A stretch of 64,000 nt of DNA from Platanthera guangdongensis. Its lineage: Eukaryota > Streptophyta > Magnoliopsida > Asparagales > Orchidaceae. Position 1 is the first letter of the stretch. The number at the start of each line of letters is the position of its first letter. Where the stretch lies: contig CM077163.1 of assembly GCA_039583875.1 (NCBI GenBank), positions 111,113,213 through 111,177,212 on the forward strand, read 5' to 3'. Below are positions 21,157 to 33,075 of this stretch, one piece after another. The notes under the pieces were generated by a model. It searched no databases. It was not told where the DNA came from and saw only the letters and a list, made by a program, of their open reading frames with translations. Both the position numbers and the translations under genes were made by a program.

Positions 21157-22690
21157 TGTTGGATCCCTAGTTTGGATTTAGGCTTAGGTTCACTATTAGG
21201 TTGTTGACCGTTCATGTATAGTCTTGGGTCATGTTGTTAGTTCTAAGGTGTAGGTCAGTCTGACTAGGATAGTTAATCTTTGATCCAGCCCTCAGAAGAC
21301 ATCAAAGTTCCAGACTTAGAAGAATGGTAGTTTTTAAGAGTTTAGAGAATTAGTTCGAAGTTCTTCGAACTCAGCTCGTCGATCATCGAGCGCAGCTCAA
21401 CGAACTCAGAGTACCTACTCTGAGTTGAGCTCGATGATCTTAGAGCCTAGGTTGATGATCTTCTCTCTTCTCTCAAGTTCTCAGCTCGACGAACTTCAAT
21501 CTCTGGTTGACAAACTTGGAACCCAGCTTTGACAGCTTATTCTTCTAGATCAAATTTCTCTATTCTCAGCTTGACGAAGACGATTTCTCAGCTCGACGAA
21601 CTTGGAGTTCTTGTCGACAAAATTTGTTGTAAGCTCGACGAATTCTGTCAGTTCTTTATGACTATTCTCTGTAGTGAAATTTCAGGTTAACCAAGGTTTA
21701 TACAATATATAATTACCTATATTGCTTTGAGTAATTAATTACATATATTCTTATGAATATAGCCGTTCATTAGCAGCATTAATTACTGGATTTCACAGAG
21801 TTAATATTCGGCTTAATAACTGGGACAGTTAAGGAATTAATTTATTATCCTTCTAGTCGTTTGTCCAAGTTCCAAGATTTCTGCAATTAATCATGGAGAG
21901 GAATTGAAATTCAGAGAGAGAACTTCTGCAGGAGATATAAAGGAATTTTCAAAAGATATTCAAAGAGATTTTCTTACAGGCAGACAAACAAGAAAGAAAT
22001 TCAGTCTGCATAATTACAGTCTTCAACATTTGCAACTCTTCAGAGCTTTCAAGAGACAACAAAATACAATCAGTCTGAAAGCTTCTGGAGATCATCATTG
22101 AAGGCCAACACCCTACAAAGCTTCCAACCATTCCTGATCAATCATCATCTCAAGGGGAGATTTGACAACATCAAGCAATCCACTAAAGTCTTCTCATCTG
22201 TTTGAGAAAGAGAAGACCACATCAATTTTCTTATTCCCACTGTACACAGGGTTTTAACTCCCTTCAAAAGTTAACCACTTGGTTCTTAAGTCTCCTTATC
22301 AAAAGACTTAGATTGGTTTTTGGGCACCTGATCAAAAGCATAAAGGGTTGTGAGATCTCCCTTCAAATAGATCTTGTGGTAACAGGGCACCTGAGCAAAA
22401 ATCTATTGGTGACAGGGCACCTGATCAAAAACCTGTAGTGGATTTCTACCAGTGTGGTAGAAGAGTGGATGTACTCAAGTTTAGGGGAACCATTATAAAT
22501 ATCTTTTGTCGTCTGGTTTGCTTTCTATTTTCTTATTACTGTGTGTTGTGTGTTGTGCGTTGTGTTAGTTAGTTTTTCTTTCCTGCACTCTCTTAATATA
22601 TATTTATCACTATTTTAATTCCGTTATAAAAACCAATTAAGTTTTTAAGTACTCTATTCACCCCCTCTAGAGTTAAATAGATCTATCCCC
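21157..22690 (+). repeat. 3' LTR of element B (about 1.5 kb, right end uncertain)
   Basis: It starts TGTTGGATCC after the polypurine tract. Near its end is TATTCACCCCCTCTAG, the same signature as just before the LTR end of element F (TTCACCCCCCTCTAAG). A TCGACGA/TCGTCGA cluster is at 21355-21645. Near 22310-22440 is a triplicated block around CAGGGCACCTGATCAAAA. I place the end near ATCTATCC at about 22690 by analogy with F, but the terminal CA is not evident. Confidence 0.75.
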
Positions 22691-24547
22691 TCTGGTGGTG
22701 AAGCACTTACCATCCTTCATAAAGATATATCAGAGTAAGGGAAAATGCACGTCATGATGCCACGTCAGCATGGGATAACTGCGGACGCTCAAGAAAAACT
22801 CCTACTTAACCATGAAGAAAGATATTTAAGATATTAAGAGGCAAATCCAGTTTAAGTATAGCAGTTAGTCGTATCCCTCGGCTTAGTGGCTTATCTAGTC
22901 AACGAGGAAAAATAGTTATACGCATTAAAAGTTACTTCTTTTACAAGATTAGATATCCTACAAGAGTTTAAAGGTCCCTAGAGGACAACTCATGGTATGC
23001 ATGTTCTAGATTTATAATAGAAATAAAAATAGATTTTTGTTACGGTCGTTAAATTTAGTGATCTAGTATTTTGAAATATGCAATGCATGAAGTAGTAATA
23101 ATAGTTTTTATACTTGAAAATACCTATCATGCAATCATATCATAAAACATCCCAGAGAGCAAGTAAACCAAATAATCAGAATGAAATCAAGTAGCAGCTA
23201 GCAAAAAAATATCCAAAATCAACTATCCTGTCGGCGTCAACAAACTGACATGAACCCACTGAAACCAAAAGTACGTCTGAAATAGTAAAGGAAATTACAA
23301 CAGCAACTACCTCGCAACACCAAGGTAAAAGCCACAGCCAACACTACTGCTCAAGAACTCCAAATCCAGCCCATTTACCAGCTATAACTTTGAACCTGAG
23401 GCATTACAAAGACAGAACACCTCAGCAAGAAAGTACAAGTGATGGCAGAAAGGTAAGCCAAAAGTAAACAAAGGTCAAGGGGTACCAACCCAAGATCAAA
23501 CAAAAGAAACACTGAAATGAAGTACAGCAGTAAGGTACCAAAATATACTCAAAAAGGAATACTTACGTGAAGCATCACGTACAAAAAAAGCACCCCAGAT
23601 GCAGAAGACTATAAGGGGAAAAATCACGATTAAATCATCAGGAAGGAAGCAAAACTCTATTAGCCACATGTGGTCAACTCCTCCCAAAACAACACGGGCA
23701 GGGTGGTCAACTCCTCCAGACACACCCCCCACAGATATATTAATCCGTCATAATTATGGGGGAGACTGGATACTACACCATTCACCAAAAATGCCTAAAC
23801 ACTTGGTATAGTTCCACAAGGTACTAATAGAGGGATCAAACTTTGCGGCAGTGTATTCACCCACTAATAACACCCGCAATAAAGAAAACCATAAAGTCAC
23901 ACCCCGTATCGACACGGGTTTAGAGCTCAGAGGCCCACCACAACCCTTCCTGGGCCTGGCGGCTTGTCTTGGCCCACATCATCGCAACGAATAAAACCAT
24001 GATATAAATCTCAAGACTTGGCACATCGGATTCTACTAGACATTTCTAGATTTAAGAAACGGTTGGTCAACCTGTAGGAAGGATTTACAATCCTAGGTAA
24101 ACTCTATCATGTCCTACATAATATCTAAGGAAAGGTTATAAGAGCGAGATTTAACCACATCATCAAAACATATAGCACTTAACAAGGCTAGGTAGCAAAA
24201 TCTAGAACATGAAAATTACAAGTGGATTTAAATAAGGGATCTAAACAACACTATATCCAGCAGGTTATAAAAAATAATGATATCAAGAAGTTAGAAATTT
24301 TCTACAGATCTGGAGAAAGAAGGGAAGAGAGGGAGAAACCATCACTTGCCTTGGTTTTACAAGAGAAGACCTCCAAATCGCACTACGACGTAGATCAGGA
24401 CCAAGAACGACGATGGAAATCGAAATATAACAAGAATGACCAAAAATAGGAGTTAGGGACGAAAACCCTATCGAGAAAACTCAAGGATTGGGGAAGATTT
24501 TACCGCAATGGCGTATCTCTCGTTGAGAGCTTTTCGGATCTATATTC
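22691..24547. other. Unresolved repeat J, left side
   Basis: There is no convincing gene here. Minus-strand features (a 5'UTR-like pyrimidine-rich stretch at 24250-24547 and a TATCGACACGGG motif near 23905) suggest the LTR of another gypsy element in minus orientation, interrupted by G. Its true ends were not found. A direct repeat of GGTCAACTCCTCC lies at 23670-23725. Confidence 0.4.
24543..24547. repeat. Target duplication TATTC, left copy (solo LTR G)
   Basis: TATTC here and at 30256-30260 flank the LTR exactly. Confidence 0.93.
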
Positions 24548-24880
24548 TGTAAGACCCCTTCTTTTTTTTCTTTTTAAAACCTCGGGGTCTTAGGCCCAGA
24601 ACCGCCGCCTTGCGGTGACACCTTCGCACCCGGGAAGGTCGTCACTACAAGACGCCGATCCTGCCGGCCAAATCGATCGCAGCTGACGCAAAGGTAGCAG
24701 TACAAGAGAAGATAAGTCCACAACATATCACATATATATAAAAATCTCCACGAAGGGAGTGTCCACATAATAGTAAAGTGTACAGAAATAAAAAGGGCTG
24801 AAGCCCGGAACATCAATATCCTCACTACAGATCCCTCATGCGGAAGCAAAACAAAACAACTACTAGAAGTCGGAACTCAC

Positions 24881-24973
24881 GGTCCCAGCTGGCTGTACTC
24901 CTGAGCTAGACTGCCCAATCTCTAACTGCACCGGTCTCCTGGGCTGCTCCTCCATACTCGGCTCCACGATCCC
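24881..24973 (-). CDS. Candidate second LTR exon (solo LTR G)
   Basis: Preceded by an AG acceptor (CATATTAG) and followed by a GTGAGT donor, this 93-base stretch is open in phase 0 for 31 codons (beginning GIVEPSMEEQPRR, with VQLEIGQSSSG inside). LTR H has an equivalent open exon, also about 300 bp from the LTR end, preceded by a similar TTAGTC..GACTAA stem. Confidence 0.5.
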
Positions 24974-27900
24974 CTAATATGATGTGGTTCGAAAACCATT
25001 AGTCTAAAAAAGACTAAGCCCTATCATCCCCCACCCCTTCCCCCATGCTCCTAGGCACCGAGCGGGGAGGAAGAAAGGAAAGGACGTGAAAGAGGAGAGA
25101 AATCAAAAACAGGTGACAGGGGGACCTAGCTAGCAATTTATAATCTGTTTATAATGAGTAAAGTAAGAAAGGAATATAACCTTCACTTATGTGAATACAC
25201 ATAAGCCAAGGGATCTTCTACAAGGCTCCCATCATATAAAATGTCCCATACCACTTTATACGTTGGGGTGTCGGTTATCACAAGCAGCATATAAATATTG
25301 AAATAACCTTAATTTATAAACTTGCCCACACAAGCTTATAGACCAAGGGGTCGTTTTGCAGGGCCTAATGTATAAGCGTCTCATACCACATATACTTTAG
25401 GTGTCAGGGTTAAATGAATCGATTAGGCTATGACATGCAAGTGGGTATGATGGACATGCAAGTGCAACACACACACCCGACTCTGTGCACACAGACCTTT
25501 AGTTCCCACTTTTTGAGAGCTAGCATCACTCTCGGGTACCACCGCTGTGGCTACGACAGCAGCGGAGCGGGCGTCTCCGCTTCTAGGCCGGTATGCACAC
25601 TACCAAGCCTTAGACCCCTCTCATACGCCTCTGTACACGTCCAAGGTGCACTCTAGAGTCTCACGTACGTACTTTGCTGACAACCTGTCAGTCTTGTTGG
25701 GTCGGATGTGCGTTATCGGGGGTCGTCCTCCAGACCGCAGTGTAAAACAACCCACTGGCCCCTCTAACTCTCACAACCGCGTGGTGCACCGTACTGCCAT
25801 CGGTGTGACGAACGGCCAGTACCGCATGCCCCGCCACTAGATTTATGCACATGCAAGTTTATCGTATCAGAACCGAGCCAAAGCTCCCCGGACCATCCCG
25901 TCCGTCACAAGTATCAACCGAGCCAAAGCTCACCAGACCGAAACGTCCGTCTCTTATTCCAAACCTCATCCCTTTGAACACCGCGGGATGGCGCCCCTTT
26001 GAACACCTCGGGACGACTTAACCATTTCCAATACTTGTCCAACTAGTGAGTGCAGTGTGAAACCCTATTTACTAAATTACTCTTTTGATTTGTTCTTTAA
26101 GGTTTACGTTAACCCAGGACTGCCCCCGGTATTCCCTGTGAAGGGCTCTCAAGGGGCACTAGGAACTGTGTTGGGATTACGCCCAGCGTTCCCTTTCGCA
26201 AGGTACTTATTAATATTATTGGTTGATTTCCTTTAACCATTACCTTCTCATATTGCGATAGGCTAATCCTAAGGTAGTTTAGACCTTTCACTCTTGCGGG
26301 CACGACGATCTTTCGTCGAACTCGCTTACCTTCTAACACACATCCACACGATTCTCACCACTCCTTAGAACTTTCTAGGTGACTCATCCACTTTTATTCA
26401 AACAATTCAACACGACTAACTCCACCCTATTCCAACTCTTATCCTAATACAACTTTTCCCAAATTACTATTTGCAGACCGACCTATACTAAGTGATGTTC
26501 ATGATAGGATGTCCTTCGAGTTTTCATCTGAATGACCTAGGATTATTATTGGAGTCCTATCATGACATAAATGATTTAATTCCAGAATATTGTATTTTCC
26601 TCAATTAATCTTCTATTTAAATAATTTATTACAAGATCCAATTATAGTCTAGTTGATCATGAAGTATACATTTTCGACATCATTAATGTTCCATAAATTC
26701 ATGATGAAATTCAATATATCCAAAAGTGACAATTTTCAAATTTGACATTTTCTATAAACATTTAAGGGGCCTAAAATTATTTTAGCAGTAAATTCCCATA
26801 TTCCAAGTTTTGTAAATCAACTACTTGAAATTGTCATCCAAATAATTTGAGATAAATATATTACACTACTACAATCCTAAAATTAGCACTGGCCAAACTT
26901 TCATGATTTTTCACAGAATATTTAATTCTAAATAAATTCAATACACAAATCTACAAGGGCATAGTTGTGAATCAAGTACTATGAATATACTTCAAAAATT
27001 CCTAATTAAATTCCAAACAGTAGATATCATCCTAAAATCATCAATGGCCAAAATTCACATTTTTATAAGTTAAATTATTCTTTAAATGATTTATTTACCA
27101 AGTATGGCCTTTACAAAATTTATGAAGGAAGCAATATATAAAATCCTTTAAAACTTATAATAAAATTCAGAGACCTCTATTTAGGTCAAAAACCTCTACT
27201 GGCCAAGTTCTACTAGATTTCAATTAAACTAAATGATCAAATTAAATCAAATACTGAATTGGACACTTTGATAATTAACAAAGGAACTACCATGAATATA
27301 ATCCATAAAATTCCCCTAAAAATATCTAGGGGTTCAACTCACCCTAATATTCATTATACCCCATTTTCACAGTTGTTAGATGAGGTTAAGTTACCATTTT
27401 GACCTATTAGTGCTTCTATCCTAAAACTAGGGTTTGACTTTGGAGTTACTTAACTACTTCAAAATTCCATAATATTTCAACCAGATGCTTAAACATATCT
27501 AAACTAACTCTCTACTGATTTACAAGGCCATACAAGGGCATTTGCCCCTATGTCCTTCACAACCCCCTAAAGGTCCATCCTTAGGGTGTGAACTTGGGTC
27601 CAAGGGTAAGTCAACCCTAATTCATCTATTTTCCCCAAAGAGAGGAGGATACTTAAAGTAATACTAAGTCAGTGGTCTAACATGGGCTGTGCCTTCAATA
27701 TTTTATTTTTTTCTTCTTTTGGCTATAAGCACACCAAGTCCTTTACAAGCCAACACATGCAAGGGGTTTCCCTAACTTGCTGTGATCCATGTGGGCTAAA
27801 CATTTAACCATGTCCTAATAATGTCCGCATGGACATGCCACCAAAAATTGGGGCCTTTTGGAGTTGAACTACTCCAAGAATCACCTACACAAGCCTAGGG

Positions 27901-28928
27901 GTAATTTGGTAATTCCACCCTAATTTTAATTCCAATTAATCCCATGTTTTGGCAGGACCTAAATATGCCCTAAACCAGTTACTCCCCAAAATCTCAGGTC
28001 ATTTGGGCCTCTGGATGGGCTTGGGCATCACTTTAAAATTTCTGTATTTTGCTATTTGCAGCCCAAGGCCATTTAATTTTTAGATCTTGCATGTGAGATA
28101 TCTCAACATGCAGAGGGTTAAATTGTCGAATTTTTCTACCATAGGTCTGATATACTCCTAAGGACAGGCCACCAAAAGTTGGGACATTTTGGAGTTGATA
28201 TGCTCCAAGAATCAATAAAATTCAATTTATCATATTTGGACTAAAACTATAGATTTATTTTCCCCAAAAATTCCCATTTTTGGTGAGGGCCTAACTCGTC
28301 CTAATTACGACACATGTCCAAAAGTGCAGCCCATTTAGACTTAGTGTTTGGGCAGGACACTCATTTTCGTTTCTGACCTATCCTAGGACCAGCCCTAGGA
28401 AAATGGCTCTATAGGGCAGTAGACTTAACCAAAAATTATGTGTAACATATCAAATTAAAGGTGACTCCAAGACCTACAATTTTCATGTTGAGAACAGTTT
28501 ATGAAAAAGGATGTAAGGGCCCTAACATTTGACATGCAAAAATCGGATTTTAGGGGACAGAAAATACACTATTCATATATTTAAATAATTCCTGGATTTA
28601 TATTATTGCATGGCACAGATCTTGACGCAGATGGACGGCAGCTGCTCATCTTCTCCAAACCGACTGGTTTCCAGCCGAATTTTCACGGGCTTTTCCCGGC
28701 CGCCTCCGGCGGCGCATCCACCGGCCAACTTCTCCTCTCCCCTCACGGTGGTGGGGGCGAGCTTTTCCGGCGGCTAGGGCGGCCGGAGGTGGCGGCGCCA
28801 CCTCACCCGAAGCTTGCAAAACGCCATTAATGGCTGAAAATGAAGATCTGGGTTCGGGCTCATTCGATCCCGAACCCTAACCTAAACATCCCTAAGATCT
28901 ATACATGAAGAGAGAGGTGAGGGAGGAC

Positions 28929-28970
28929 CTTCCCGGCGGCCTTGCGACGTGAGGAGCGGCGGGGAACCAT
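28929..28970 (-). CDS. Candidate LTR-borne gag start exon (solo LTR G)
   Basis: ATG at 28970 opens 14 codons, MVPRRSSRRKAAGK, followed by GT. The MxPRRxxR start resembles LTR H (MPPRRTTRSMAG) and chromovirus Gag starts in general. The downstream partner would be 24881-24973, leaving an intron of nearly 4 kb. Confidence 0.45.
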
Positions 28971-29484
28971 TGCGGCGGCGGCGGCGGAGCTTCTCTCTTA
29001 GTTTTCACGGCCAAAGCTCGGTTTCTCTCTCTCTCTGCTGCTGCTCTCCTTGTTCTGAGAGTGGTGAGACTGAAAGGGGAGAGGGAGAGAGTGAGAAGCT
29101 GAAGTATGGAGGGGAGGGTGATAATTCCTAAGTGCAAGGTGGAGGGATTTCTTTGTTATTGTCACCATGAATGCATGGGTGGGCCCCACTCCCATCCAGC
29201 TCCTTCTCATGACTTCCAAGGGTCGGCCATCCCATGTGGGGGCTGATGGCATGGGTCCAAGTGGCTTATTCCACTAAATACCCTTAAATATACCTCTTTC
29301 TCTCTACTAAATTATTCTTTATTTTTGAGATTCTCTCTCTCTCTCCAAGTCACTAAGTTGGCTGGTAAATCTCATATTGCCAGCCCACATGTTTATTTCA
29401 TCCACCAAAATATGGTTAGCCCAAGTGAGTTGGGCTTGAGCTTGAGTTAGCCCATTTGGGCTAGCTTGACCCAAACCTAGGCTA

Positions 29485-29990
29485 GGGTTGACTTAGGTCA
29501 ATTTGGTCTTTGAGGACGGTCCAAATGGGTTCTTAGTGACCCATTGGCCTCACCTGAAGCCTAGGTAGGGTTGTATTGGCCCTTTAGAGGTCACTTGACA
29601 CTTAAGTAGGGTACCTTGACTACTTTAGGGCTAGAGTTGACTTTGGTCAACTTAGCCTTTTTGGTTGGCCCTAATGGGTCCTTGGTGACCCGTTGTCCTC
29701 TCACTATGGTTATGAAGGTATGTGTGGGATCCACTTGGCTAAGGGAACTTCAATTGGCCCTTGTGTAGGCCAGTTTGACCCAATGTAGGCTAGGTTGACC
29801 CATTTAGGGTTAGAGTTGACTTTGGTCAACTTAGCCTCTTGGGTGGACCCCAATGGGTCCTAGGTGACCCATTGACCTCACTCTAGGGTTAGGTGGGCTT
29901 GGGTGGGGTCCACTTGGCCTGGGGATAGTCAATTGACCCTAAGTAGGTTGGTTTGACCCATTTAGGGTTAGGGTTGACTTGTGTCAACTT
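29485..29990 (-). promoter_or_regulatory. Repeated W-box-pair motifs in the upstream part of LTR G
   Basis: Four copies of a GTTGACTTnGGTCAAC-like palindrome occur at about 29487, 29634, 29814 and 29972. Each lies in a degenerate repeat of 150-175 bp that also contains TGACCCATTG. TTGAC(C/T) is the core of the plant WRKY factor binding site. In the element's orientation they lie 270-770 bp from the LTR start, in the U3 promoter region. Confidence 0.55.
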
Positions 29991-30255
29991 AACCCTTTTG
30001 ACTGCCTTCCATGGGTCCTTATTGATCTAATGGATCTTACCATGGTTTTATGAGAACATGGTGGGGTCTTGAAGTCTTGGTGAAGCCCCATGGTTATCTT
30101 AAACAAAGGTTCAGGAATTTACTATTTGCAGACCATAGTGGTCTCACCCACATTCTTAGGTTTCCTTGGTCTTCTTGGGCTTCCTAGGGTTTGGTCATGA
30201 CCTAGTCATGGCCAATAACCACACTTAGGGGTCTAGTTGGAAATGGGATGTTACA

Positions 30256-30260
30256 TATTC
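30256..30260. repeat. Target duplication TATTC, right copy (solo LTR G)
   Basis: It is identical to 24543-24547. Confidence 0.93.
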
Positions 30261-30547
30261 GGTTGAAGATTTCTAGCAACGGAGCACCATCGGCGGCCAC
30301 CGAAGAATAGCGGAAAAACTCTCTCTCTCGCTCACGCTGCTCTGGTTCGGGAAGAAGGAAGGAAGTACGGCTCTAAGGAGAAAGAAAAGTATATATATAT
30401 ATGCGTGGTACAATTAAAATAATTTTACCTACAACAGTAATGTTTCTAAGAAAGGAACCAGGTAAGAGGGTTAGCTGGATTGGACATCCCGAGAAGAAGC
30501 CATGAATTTCTCGAGTGGAAGAAAATATTTTTCTAGTAGATGATATT
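30261..30547. other. Unresolved repeat J, right side
   Basis: This continues the sequence that G split at 24547. On the minus strand it is pyrimidine-rich with CTCT runs and looks like a 5' leader or LTR segment. No gene. Confidence 0.4.
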
Positions 30548-32736
30548 TGTAACGCCCCGAAACTCAAAAGAGCGACGGGAGGCATTTTGGGCCAAATCTG
30601 GAATCTGGCAGGAGGCACACGGCAAGGGACACGGACGTGTCCCCGGGCGTTTCAGGCTTGAGTCGACGACTTGGCCGCGAAGTCGACGAATTTCGCTCGA
30701 CAATATGTCGAGACAGGACACATGGCCTGAGACACGGGCGTGTCTCAGGGCATGTCGAGCCCGTGTCGACAATCGGCCTGGAGAGTTGACGAATTTCGCT
30801 CGACAATGTGTCGAGAAAAGGTACACGGCCTAGGACACGGGCGTGTCCAAGGCCGTGTCAGGCAGTCGACGAACTTCGCTCGCCGAAGTGTCGAGACAGT
30901 GAACACGACCTGGAGCCCAGGCGTGTTCGAGTAGACACGGGTTAGGACACGGGCGTGTCCAATACCCGTGTGACCCTCGGGTTGTTTTCGGGCTGTGTCG
31001 ATGGAGGCGCAAGGACGACCACACGACCATGTCATTTGGAACACGGGTGTGTTAGGTCAAACACGGGCGTGTTGGATGCCCAGATGTTGTTCCAGGCGCG
31101 TCGATTTTGACGGCGAATGAGGGACACGGCCCTGGACACGGGCGTGTTCCAGGCCGTGTTCGGCCAAGATTCTGCAGTTTAGATCTGGATCGTGGCCGTT
31201 CGTTTCTTTAATTCAGGATTCGACGGCTGGGGGCTCTTAGTACTTGGATATACACGGGATTGGACCCTAGAAACCCTCATTTCACTTGAGAAGTTATCTT
31301 TCTAAAGTATAGAGAGAGAGGAGAGGCAAAGGAGGAAGAAGAAGCTAGATCCGGCCATTGGAGGAGCTTCGAAGCTCCAAATCGCGAGCCGACTTCGGAT
31401 CTACGGAGGCAAAGAGAGTGCGGTGCTTTTCATCCGCTTACTTTTCCATGGCACCAAGGAAGAACGCTAGGGTAACGATTCTCTTCTTGAGCATGTGAAG
31501 CTCTTCTTCTTTTGCATAGGAAGCCTGCTCTCGCGAGTTTGCGGTGAGTTTGAGGCATTCCTACTGATAGACATGAATAGTCCCCATTGTGTAGAGTCCG
31601 TATTCGAGAACGGACATAGGCATGATGTGTGAAGCCTACCTAGACATGTTGGTCTGGATCGGTGATGTTGCATTGCATAAATGACGGAGAAGACTCCGTG
31701 CGATTGGTTGTTTTTCGGGTTTTCTACGTGGTAGATTGCAACAGGGAGCCTTGGGGATTAACCCAAAGGTGCACCCGGAAAACTGGGCAGATGAGTGATC
31801 TTGCCAACTTGCGGGCCTTGAATCCAACTTGTACATAATTGGGTTATGTAATATTGTACGTTCGATTCACGGGATTCGGGGAAACTTAACTCATGCCGAT
31901 GATATTAAAATGTCGTGGCAAGTGAGCAACGGGTTGAGTGCAACCGTTCCTGCTTTATGCCGCGGGCATAGAGGTCGGGTCTTGCTGTCGATGATATTAA
32001 AGTGTCGTGACATAGGCTGTTGATGATATTAACTTTGTCGTAACATTTGCCTAAAAGACCAATTTACTCACGAGAGATTGCCGTCCTAGAGATTGTGGTG
32101 AGTCAACGGGCTTAGACTGTGATCACCAAGAATGTGCCCTGAGAGAACGGGGCGTGTGGCCATACATGCCAACGCCTGTGATGCAATGAATTTATATACT
32201 GCTTGGTTATGCTAATAAAATTGAAGGGAAGGAGGATCGCCGCCCCGAGTTGGTGGCGGGATCGTTATAATTTGGTTAGCATTGCTGACCGTTGCCTTTG
32301 TTTGCCACCATGCGGTGGTTTTGTTGCTTGCAGGTGCTGCTAGACCAAGCGATCAATAGCAGGCTAAATCCCAAATTGTGAAGCCGGCCCTCGAAGGCCT
32401 AATTGGAGTGTTTACTGCTTTTATTCATGTATGACCAGCCTGCGTGCCGTGGTTTGTAAATAATGTAATATCAAGTAAACAATTTTGTAAGGCCTTAAGG
32501 CTAGTACTTGTGTATGTACTACATTCCTATTTGGTATATTAGTGGACATTCGTGCTCTTTGTGCTGGGTTCTTAATTGCAACTTTTAAAACTACTTCCGC
32601 TAGAATGCTCTGTGTAGGACGTTGGATTGGTTGGATGGTTTCCATTGAGTAACCACCCGGTCTGTCTGTGGTATATGGCGTCGGGCCCCGGCCGGACCTA
32701 CTGCTATATGCTATGCGACGGATAGGGGGTGTTACA
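30548..32736 (+). repeat. 5' LTR of element K (2189 bp)
   Basis: It starts TGTAACGCCCCGAAACTC and ends GGGGGTGTTACA. It aligns with the LTRs of A and L. Between 30600 and 31160 there are about five GACACGGGCGTGTC-type palindromes interleaved with TCGACGA/CTCGACA motifs. Both a candidate start exon and an acceptor are present (see 31448-31471). Confidence 0.93.
31448..31471 (+). CDS. Candidate LTR-borne gag start exon (element K LTR)
   Basis: ATG opens eight codons, MAPRKNAR, then GTAACG. The acceptor GCTTGCAG ends at 32333, giving a possible intron of 862 bp. Exon length, donor and acceptor match those in A and L. Confidence 0.5.
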
Positions 32737-32739
32737 ATT

Positions 32740-32751
32740 TGGTATCAGACT
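32740..32751 (+). other. Primer binding site, initiator-Met tRNA type (element K)
   Basis: TGGTATCAGACT starts three bases after the LTR, identical to that of element A. Confidence 0.88.
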
Positions 32752-32775
32752 ACTGGTTTCGGTCAGCCTTACATT

Positions 32776-32793
32776 GAATTCGTGGACGAATTC
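32776..32793. repeat. 18-bp palindrome downstream of primer site (element K)
   Basis: GAATTCGTGGACGAATTC has perfect 8-bp arms and lies 24 bases after the PBS. It is the counterpart of 2407-2424 in element A. Confidence 0.8.
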
Positions 32794-33075
32794 TTTTTAA
32801 GGGGTGGTGAGCACATGTATGTGCGTCATCATTATAACAACAAAAGAACTCATGAATGTCCACTTAGGAATGAAAATACACATGTTTGGGGAACCTGCGT
32901 GTTCCTATAATTGCTGTTTGCAATTTTATTTGGTCGCTTAACGGTGTTTTGTACCACTATAGGTGACCAAAAGCGGTGCTGGGCGGCCAGAATGTCCGGT
33001 TTCTGAGTAGCATAGTGCACCCGGTGAGGCTTTTGAGACCCTACTTCGTATGAAACCGTTAGAAGGATCGTTGAA

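Larger units (their letters stand above)
4671..22690 (+). mobile_element. Element B: Sire-like Ty1/copia retrotransposon, 5' end missing
   Basis: The order on the plus strand is gag, protease, integrase, RT, RNase H, a large accessory ORF, polypurine tract and 3' LTR. Integrase before RT identifies Ty1/copia, and the long ORF after pol is the layout of the Sire/Maximus lineage. The left end is cut by element A, so the 5' LTR and first part of gag are elsewhere. Element C (7726-16062) splits it between integrase and RT. Multiple stops show it is inactive. The right end, near 22690, is uncertain because no clear CA terminus or target duplication is visible. Confidence 0.9.
24548..30255 (-). mobile_element. 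G: solo LTR of a chromovirus-like element, 5708 bp
   Basis: The segment has TG and CA ends, a perfect TATTC duplication and no internal element genes, so it is a solo LTR left after LTR-LTR recombination. The minus strand starts TGTAACATCCC at 30255 and ends GGGGTCTTACA at 24548. Both ends, and a GCAAGGCGG block near the 3' end, match LTR H (39274-42664). It is very long for an LTR. It carries two candidate gag exons (28929-28970 and 24881-24973) and WRKY-type motif repeats in its upstream part. The A/T-rich middle, 26400-28600, shows nothing recognisable. Confidence 0.92.

Noticed and set aside
22691..24547. Calling J a defined LTR element
   Set aside because: I could not find both ends, a primer site or a target duplication, so it is left unresolved.
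25414..25840. Overlapping 80- and 97-codon frames in LTR G
   Set aside because: Plus-strand frames in a minus-oriented LTR with no family resemblance; treated as chance.
28606..28830. Pro/Gly-rich 74-codon frame as a host gene exon
   Set aside because: It lies within solo LTR G, is GC-rich leader-like sequence and has no matching domain.
30540..30833. Open frames of about 97 codons on both strands in LTR K
   Set aside because: They arise from palindromic GC-rich motifs lacking stops; different frames are open in A and L and no product is conserved.
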